This document shows, piece after piece, positions 6,111-9,703 of a DNA stretch of 9,703 nt. The notes under the pieces are model-generated. The model searched no databases, was not told the DNA's origin, and saw only the letters and a list, made by a program, of their open reading frames with translations. The first letter of the stretch is position 1. Every line of letters starts with the position of its first letter. The DNA comes from an uncultured Sphingomonadaceae bacterium. GTDB taxonomy: Bacteria; Pseudomonadota; Alphaproteobacteria; Sphingomonadales; Sphingomonadaceae. The stretch spans positions 1 through 9,703 of the forward strand of contig CAMLKX010000057.1 in NCBI GenBank assembly GCA_946480515.1, read 5' to 3'. Position numbers and translations under genes: made by a program.

Positions 6111-6896
6111 TCAGGACAGGGCCCGGTAGAGCGCGTAGCTGCTGGTCAGCGTGACCAGCGCTCCTACGAAAGTCAGCAGCAGGTCGGGGTTCACCCGCTT
6201 GGCGATCATTGCGCCAAACGGCGCCGCGATCACTCCCCCGATCACCAGGCCGGCAAGTGCATTCCACAGCATCTGCTGGGCCTCCGCGCTTCCGCCGAAG
6301 GTGAAGGAGAATAGGAAGGTCGCGGAGATGGTGATCGTCAGAAAGAATTCGGCGGTGTTGACGGTGCCGATTGTCTTACGCGGATTGCTGCCCTGGACGA
6401 GCAGGTTGGAGGTTACGATCGCGCCCCACCCGCCGCCGCCCGCCGCGTCGAGGAACCCGCCAGCAAGGCCGAGCGGTTCGACCACCTTGGGCTGCCGCTC
6501 CGTGTGACGGTGCATGATCCCCCGGTAGAACAAATAGATGCCAAGGCTGGTCAGATAGGCGAGGACGAACGGCTTGGCGACGTCGGCCGGGATTTGGACC
6601 AGGATATAGGCGCCGAGAACCCCGCCGATAATTCCGGGAATGACAATCCTGAAGAACAGCCGCCAGTCGACGTTGCGGTGCGCCACATGACTGACCGCCG
6701 AGACCGCGGTCGTGAAGGTTTCCGCGGTGTGCACTCCCGCGGAAGCGGCTGCGGGAGGAACGCCGATGCTGATGAGGAGCGTGCTCGAAATCTGCCCGAA
6801 CGCCATCCCAAGCGCGCCGTCGACCATCTGAGCGGCGACACCGATGAGAATGAACGGCAGCAGGGCCACGGGGTCAGCAAGCAGTTCAGCGATGAT
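6111..6896 (-). CDS. TauE/SafE (TSUP) family membrane transporter
   Basis: A polytopic membrane protein of a family that exports or imports sulfite, sulfoacetate, taurine-derived or other organosulfur anions. Seen: about seven to eight hydrophobic segments, the family's GALGMAFG in the first repeat (residues 27-34) and GGGGWG in the second (153-158). The paired motifs VHTAETFTT (55-63) and VNTAEFFLT (179-187) show the internal duplication of TSUP proteins. The start is a problem. The frame is open to a TTG at 6980, but the extra 28 residues are hydrophilic and Gly/Pro-rich, unlike the family. The natural N-terminus is IIAELLADPVALLPF, whose first codon is ATC at 6896, with GGGGAGA six bases upstream. 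The first standard alternative is GTG at 6869, without a ribosome binding site. Divergence from cysE suggests a sulfur substrate; this is inference. Confidence 0.88.
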   Translation of the reverse strand: MIAELLADPVALLPFILIGVAAQMVDGALGMAFGQISSTLLISIGVPPAAASAGVHTAETFTTAVSAVSHVAHRNVDWRLFFRIVIPGIIGGVLGAYILVQIPADVAKPFVLAYLTSLGIYLFYRGIMHRHTERQPKVVEPLGLAGGFLDAAGGGGWGAIVTSNLLVQGSNPRKTIGTVNTAEFFLTITISATFLFSFTFGGSAEAQQMLWNALAGLVIGGVIAAPFGAMIAKRVNPDLLLTFVGALVTLTSSYALYRALS

Positions 6897-6995
6897 GGCA
6901 GGTCTCCCCGTTGGCGCCGCAGCGCCTTTGCCGTCACATGGCAGGACAGGCAAGTCCCCAGAGCGGCCCTCGACTGGCAATTGCCGAGCGGACTT
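6897..6995 (-). promoter_or_regulatory. Possible structured 5' leader of the TSUP gene
   Basis: If transcription starts at the CATAAT -10 (minus strand, 6999-7004), the mRNA has roughly 95 bases before the likely start. The stretch has several potential pairings: AAGTCC (6990-6995) with GGACTT (6952-6957), the same GGAC alternatively with GTCC (6944-6947), and a GGCGC/GCGCC hairpin (6922-6926 with 6913-6917) just before the GGGGAGA at 6903-6909. GC-rich DNA forms such pairs by chance, and I cannot assign a known riboswitch class. Confidence 0.3.
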
Positions 6996-7003
6996 CCTAT
7001 TAT
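6975..7003 (+). promoter_or_regulatory. Candidate promoter of cysE
   Basis: TATTAT (6998-7003) matches five of six -10 positions and stands 32 bases before the cysE ATG, with TGGCAA (6975-6980) 17 bases upstream as a weak -35. The complementary CATAAT (6999-7004) is an equally good -10 for the divergent TSUP gene, so the two promoters would overlap and may compete. Confidence 0.4.
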
Positions 7004-7034
7004 GGTCGCAAGTTCAACAGCGCCGTGAAGACGA

Positions 7035-7709
7035 ATGTCCCTGATTGCTTATCTCGATTCAGTGAAGGCGCGTGATCCCGCCGCAAGGTCGCGGTGGGAG
7101 ATCCTGTTCTATCCAGGAGTCATTGCCCTTGGCCTCCACCGGGTCGGGCACTGGCTCTACGGCGGGCAACTGTATGTGCTGGCGCGGATGGTCAACCATC
7201 TTGCGCGGGCGCTGACCGCCATCGACATCCACCCGGGCGCCAAGATCGGGCGCAACTTCTTCATCGACCATGGTTTTACCGTGATCGGTGAGACCGCGGA
7301 GATCGGCGATAATGTCACCATCTATCAATGCGTCACTCTCGGCGGGACCAACCCGACCAACGGCGTCGCTGGTAAGCGTCATCCGACGCTGCGCGATGGG
7401 GTGGTGATTGGATCGGGGGCGCAGGTCCTCGGCCCGATCGAAGTGGGCGCGGGCGCGCGGATCGGTGCCAATGCGGTCGTTACGCGCGATGTTCAGCCCG
7501 GGGCGACGATGACCGGCATCCCGGCCAAGCCTGTGCTGCTCGATGCATCCGACTATCAGCCGGGATTTGTGCCTTACGGCACCCTTTGCAACGAGATGAA
7601 CGATCCCTTGATCACTCGATGCGATCAGCTCGAGCAGCAGATCGCGGAGCTGCGGGCGGAGTTGAAGGCGCTGCGCGAAACTGCCGCAGCCCGGAGAAAA
7701 AGCGCTTGA
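7035..7709 (+). CDS. cysE: Serine O-acetyltransferase
   Basis: A 224-residue cytosolic enzyme that acetylates L-serine with acetyl-CoA to O-acetylserine, the first step of cysteine synthesis. Seen: a left-handed beta-helix of hexapeptide repeats (about 65-175) and the family's catalytic residues: Asp64 in [10 protein letters not shown], His79 in FFIDHG, and His116 in GKRHPTL, corresponding to Asp143, His158 and His193 of E. coli Cys[10 protein letters not shown] (97-105) is diagnostic for SAT among hexapeptide acetyltransferases. It lacks the long N-terminal helical domain of the E. coli enzyme and resembles the short form (about 215-230). The C-terminus (192-224) is a charged coiled coil ending KSA instead of the usual Ile, so docking to cysteine synthase in the classical way is doubtful. 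It is divergent from a TSUP transporter, and its stop overlaps the next start. Confidence 0.95.
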   Translation: MSLIAYLDSVKARDPAARSRWEILFYPGVIALGLHRVGHWLYGGQLYVLARMVNHLARALTAIDIHPGAKIGRNFFIDHGFTVIGETAEIGDNVTIYQCVTLGGTNPTNGVAGKRHPTLRDGVVIGSGAQVLGPIEVGAGARIGANAVVTRDVQPGATMTGIPAKPVLLDASDYQPGFVPYGTLCNEMNDPLITRCDQLEQQIAELRAELKALRETAAARRKSA

Positions 7710-8047
7710 GCGTCATTTCGCCGTTCCCGGGTCCTCGGGAGCGGCGGACGCTGACCGCATTCGACCGGTCCGAGCTGACTCGCATCCTCGACCTTTACGG
7801 CCGCATGGTCGCCGCGGGGCATTGGCGCGACTATGCTCTTGCGCTCGAGCCTGATGTCGCGGTGTTCGCAGCGTTCCGCCGCAGCGCGGAGCGGCCGGAG
7901 GTGAGGATCGAAAAGCGGCCGGAGTTGCGCCAGCGGCAAGGCGCATTCGCCTTGATCAGTGAGCACGGCGTGGTGCTCAAGCGGGGGCAGGAGCTCCAGC
8001 AGGTGCTGGCGCTGCTCGAACGGAGGCTGATCAAGCTCGTCGGCTGA
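7706..8047 (+). CDS. DUF2794 family protein
   Basis: A 113-residue protein of an uncharacterised alphaproteobacterial family. Seen: the family-like core [22 protein letters not shown] (about 24-45), then AVFAAFRR, a charged [19 protein letters not shown] stretch, LKRGQEL, and a final helix. It has no signal peptide, membrane segment or catalytic motif I can name. The start is TTG at 7706: it overlaps the cysE stop in TTGA and has GGAG at 7693-7696 nine bases upstream, while the longer frame to 7586 would be out-of-frame cysE sequence. The overlap implies translational coupling to CysE, so a role in sulfur metabolism is possible, but it could equally be a housekeeping protein that happens to sit here. 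Recognition is from memory of the family, not a search. Confidence 0.85.
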   Translation: MSVISPFPGPRERRTLTAFDRSELTRILDLYGRMVAAGHWRDYALALEPDVAVFAAFRRSAERPEVRIEKRPELRQRQGAFALISEHGVVLKRGQELQQVLALLERRLIKLVG

Positions 8048-8052
8048 ATGCA

Positions 8053-8076
8053 GCCGGCACCACGATGGGTGCCGGC
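8053..8076. terminator. Hairpin between convergent DUF2794 and glycine-zipper genes
   Basis: GCCGGCACC (8053-8061) pairs perfectly with GGTGCCGGC (8068-8076) around ACGATG. It starts five bases after the DUF2794 stop and nine bases from the stop of the minus-strand gene, so it can serve both transcripts. No T-tract is present. Confidence 0.65.
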
Positions 8077-8085
8077 CGGTCTTCA

Positions 8086-8379
8086 TCAGCGGCAGCGGAC
8101 TCGGCTGCGGTCGATCTCGCGGCCAACCAAGGCACCGGCTGCAGCCCCGAGGATCGTTCCTGTGGCTCGCTCGCCACGCGTGTCGATCGCACGGCCGAGC
8201 AGGGCGCCACCTGCTGCTCCGACGATCAGGCCCGTGGTTCCATTCGGACGGCGGCAGTGCATGCGGCCGTCCGAGCCACGCCACATCTTGCCATGATAGC
8301 CATGCGCCTGCGCTGGCTGGGAGAAAGCCACTGGCGCCGTCATCGACAGCGCAGCCATTGCCATGACCATTTTTTTCAT
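8086..8379 (-). CDS. Small exported glycine-zipper (2TM-type) protein
   Basis: A 97-residue protein with a Sec signal peptide: MKKMVMAMAALS, a hydrophobic core, then a likely cleavage after SQPAQA (residue 25). The mature part carries two matching glycine-zipper segments, GLIVGAAGGALLGRAID (50-66) and GTILGAAAGALVGREID (74-90), which in this family pack against each other or a membrane. Both are followed by Arg-rich ends, and the only two cysteines (42 and 96) could form a disulfide in the periplasm. The start at 8379 has AAGGGG about nine bases upstream; the in-frame extension to 8448 would place 23 residues before a clear signal peptide and was rejected. Such proteins are often envelope-stress or outer-membrane-linked, but no specific function can be assigned. 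It shares its strand with the CofC-like gene but is about 150 bases downstream. Confidence 0.8.
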   Translation of the reverse strand: MKKMVMAMAALSMTAPVAFSQPAQAHGYHGKMWRGSDGRMHCRRPNGTTGLIVGAAGGALLGRAIDTRGERATGTILGAAAGALVGREIDRSRVRCR

Positions 8380-8516
8380 TGTTCGAATCCCCTTTGTTCG
8401 ACGTTGCCCTGGCCTGTTGGTCGAGGCTGCCTGAACGCCCGGCAACAACGCTTCAGCTGAACTCGCCTCCGCCGCCGTTTACGATGAGCGGAGTCCTCGT
8501 GCTGACAGGGTGTGGT

Positions 8517-8537
8517 GCGGTAACCGCCGTTTACCGC
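8517..8537. terminator. Weak hairpin at the end of the CofC-like gene
   Basis: GCGGTAA (8517-8523) pairs with TTACCGC (8531-8537) around seven bases, with the minus-strand stop codon inside one arm. The 151-base gap between the glycine-zipper start and this gene (8380-8530) otherwise shows only an 11-base direct repeat, CCGCCGTTTAC at 8472-8482 and 8524-8534. Confidence 0.25.
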
Positions 8538-9190
8538 TTGGGTGGCAACGCGGTGGGAGGAAGCACGGTGGAGAGCAGCGTTGCGGTGCGGCCTCCCGGC
8601 GCGCCCCTCAGGACCTCAGCAATCTGAGCCGGAGAATCGAGATCGAGCGCCAGCCCGGCTGGCTCGCGCACGATGCAGGTGAGGCCAGAGGCCGCGGCTT
8701 CCTCCTGGTGAGCCAGGAAGCTGGCGGGCCCGAAGTGAAAGGCAAATGGTTCGCTAGCCTGAAGCAGGATCGCCGCGGTCCCACCATCGTGCGACGGCGC
8801 AAGCAGGATCGATCCCGGTGCCCAATCACGAAGCACGGTATCGAGCGCATCAGGCTCCACCAACGGCAGGTCTCCGGGAAGCGTCAGCATCAGCGCCTCG
8901 TCGCTGATTGTTCGGATCGCCTTCCGTGCGGTGTCGAACGCAGCGTTGATTCCTTGCACCGCCGGTTCGGTGATGGTGCTTGCTCCGGCTGCTGCGGCCG
9001 CTTGCGCGAGCGGTGGGTTCGGTGTGACTACCAGAATCCCATCGATCAACTTTGAGGCGCGCAGGCGCTCGATCATGTCTTCGAGCATCGCCTGGACTAG
9101 GGCGGAACGCGCATCATTCGAGAGCAGACCGGCGCAGCGCGATTTCGCGTCGCCGGAATCGCGTACGGCGATGGCCGCGATGATCTTCAA
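8531..9190 (-). CDS. cofC: CofC/FbiD-like phospholactate or phosphoenolpyruvate guanylyltransferase
   Basis: A 219-residue nucleotidyltransferase of the CofC family, which in coenzyme F420 biosynthesis joins GTP to 2-phospholactate or phosphoenolpyruvate. Seen: the N-terminal AVRDSGDAKSR (8-18), PGDLP (105-109), DGGT (135-138), FHFGPASF with His161 (151-161), and LDLDSP (182-187). These line up in order with remembered M. tuberculosis FbiD elements (AAKTRL, QGDLP, GTGT, RFGPDS..RH, CDVDTP). A Cys at 19 replaces the usual Leu after AKxR. The start is TTG at 9190 in a TTGA overlap with the preceding gene's stop, so translation is coupled; no other start is near. No CofD, CofE or CofG/H gene is in view, and the operon seems limited to two genes, so F420 synthesis is not shown. 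A different NTP-transfer reaction remains possible. Confidence 0.78.
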   Translation of the reverse strand: MKIIAAIAVRDSGDAKSRCAGLLSNDARSALVQAMLEDMIERLRASKLIDGILVVTPNPPLAQAAAAAGASTITEPAVQGINAAFDTARKAIRTISDEALMLTLPGDLPLVEPDALDTVLRDWAPGSILLAPSHDGGTAAILLQASEPFAFHFGPASFLAHQEEAAASGLTCIVREPAGLALDLDSPAQIAEVLRGAPGGRTATLLSTVLPPTALPPKR

Positions 9191-9546
9191 GGAGGTGTTC
9201 CAAGGCTCTCGGCGAAGCGTAACACCTCTCCCGCAAGTCGAACGCGATCCTCGTCGTTCCGCATTACCGTGTTGGTGACGGCAACCGCGATCGAGCCATG
9301 ATTGAGAGAGCCGGCATCCTGCTCATCGGCCTGATCGATCACCAATCCGGTCAGGAAGCGGCGATAATGATCGACAATCGCCGCATTTTCCGGCTCGCGC
9401 CCAAGCTCCCGCATCAGCTTGGCGGTTGGACCTTTCACCGCCTCTCCGCCCACGAGCACCCGCTTCGGAATCCACCCGCCGTGCTCCACCAGCTCGCGCA
9501 ACTGCGCGGGCGTGAAGAGTGGGGCGTAAATGTTTTTTGCGATCAA
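9187..9546 (-). CDS. Unknown protein coupled to the CofC-like gene
   Basis: I do not recognise this 119-residue soluble protein. Seen: an aromatic N-terminus (NIYAPLFTPAQLRELVEHGGWIP), a short Gly-rich segment (RVLVGGEAVKG), an HYRRFL helix, then an acidic IDQADEQDAG and NHGSIAVAVTNTVMR. It has no cysteine, signal peptide or membrane segment. Codon use resembles the neighbouring genes, supporting it as real. The only possible start is TTG at 9546: the frame is blocked by TAA near 9592, there is no ATG or GTG in between, and no clear ribosome binding site. Its TGA overlaps the TTG of the CofC-like gene, so the two are made together and probably act together. A link to cofactor chemistry is therefore guilt by association only. 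Confidence 0.65.
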   Translation of the reverse strand: MIAKNIYAPLFTPAQLRELVEHGGWIPKRVLVGGEAVKGPTAKLMRELGREPENAAIVDHYRRFLTGLVIDQADEQDAGSLNHGSIAVAVTNTVMRNDEDRVRLAGEVLRFAESLGTPP

Positions 9547-9549
9547 TCG

Positions 9550-9703
9550 GTGCTGCTGTCGAGCATCACTTCCGTCAGTCCGGTGCTGCGCGAGTTATCG
9601 GAACGCGCCGCCCAGGCTTCGCCCGGTCAGTCGTACCTGATGCAGAAGAAGATCGACACTTTAAAGGTCGACGAGTCGCGGGCTGCACTGAATCGCATCA
9701 TTG
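9550..9703 (+). CDS. Possible 5' part of a rightward gene cut by window edge
   Basis: A rightward frame is open from a GTG at 9550 (and further upstream, antisense to the preceding gene) to the window end. It encodes about 51 residues with a plausible amphipathic composition, such as VLLSSITSVSPVLRELSER and YLMQKKIDTLKVDESRAAL. All three leftward frames here contain stops. A second rightward frame is also open but is rich in Arg, Gly and His and looks like a shadow. No ribosome binding site marks the start, and I do not recognise the product. Confidence 0.35.
   Translation, partial: MLLSSITSVSPVLRELSERAAQASPGQSYLMQKKIDTLKVDESRAALNRII

Noticed and set aside
6551..6937. Minus-strand ATG at 6937 as an alternative start for the TSUP protein.
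   Set aside because: It opens a different frame that gives an Arg/Ser-rich peptide, not the transporter; joining would need a frameshift for which there is no evidence.
6504..7028. Rightward 174-residue frame antisense to the TSUP gene.
   Set aside because: Composition is dominated by Arg, Gly, Asp and Glu as expected of an antisense shadow of a membrane protein gene; the minus strand has clear family motifs.
8472..8534. Direct repeat CCGCCGTTTAC 52 bases apart downstream of the CofC-like gene.
   Set aside because: Only two short copies, no mobile-element context and no symmetry that suggests a binding site.
9189..9197. On the minus strand CACCTCCTT resembles the anti-Shine-Dalgarno end of 16S rRNA; on the plus strand it reads AAGGAGGTG, a perfect ribosome binding site.
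   Set aside because: It lies in the Thr-Pro-Pro-stop end of the unknown gene and no plus-strand gene with a suitable start follows. No other 16S sequence is present. Chance match.
1..9703. Search for tRNA, rRNA, CRISPR arrays, insertion sequences, toxin-antitoxin pairs and phage genes.
   Set aside because: No cloverleaf, repeat-spacer array, transposase motif or terminal inverted repeats were seen by eye on either strand.

Overview
The window looks like chromosomal DNA from a GC-rich alphaproteobacterium, most likely a sphingomonad (order Sphingomonadales). The reasons are a DUF2794 gene (a family I know only from Alphaproteobacteria) directly behind cysE, an oxyR / AhpC / AhpD block of the type common in that group, and overall codon style. 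This is judged from reading the proteins; no database was searched. I see no tRNA, rRNA, CRISPR array, transposase or phage gene.

Layout, left to right. (1) 1-1896: a thiolase cut by the left edge faces away from an HSD10-like short-chain dehydrogenase, two consecutive steps of beta-oxidation or isoleucine breakdown. (2) 1823-3251: a patch with less GC-biased codon use holds a small unknown gene and a two-domain MarR-like regulator. (3) 3311-3877: pgsA, for phosphatidylglycerol synthesis. (4) 3886-6077: a peroxide-defence module, with oxyR divergent from ahpC and ahpD. The oxyR-ahpC gap contains a well-formed four-element OxyR operator lying between two back-to-back promoters. (5) 6111-8047: a sulfur-linked block, with a TauE/SafE (TSUP) permease divergent from cysE, which is translationally coupled to a DUF2794 gene. 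(6) 8086-8379: a small secreted glycine-zipper protein. (7) 8531-9546: an unrecognised gene coupled to a CofC/FbiD-like nucleotidyltransferase (a coenzyme F420 biosynthesis family). (8) The last 150 bases probably hold the start of a rightward gene.

How the genes work together. OxyR senses peroxide through a Cys pair at the canonical spacing and probably switches on ahpC and represses itself from the shared operator. AhpC is of the mycobacterial type (C51, C165, C167), whose electrons come from the thioredoxin-like AhpD (C131/C134) encoded next. CysE supplies O-acetylserine for cysteine synthesis while the divergent TSUP protein probably moves a sulfur oxyanion or organosulfur compound. The most interesting points are the oxyR promoter geometry, which implies a leaderless oxyR mRNA; the structured leader and missing standard start codon of the TSUP gene; and the orphan CofC-like gene with its unknown partner.
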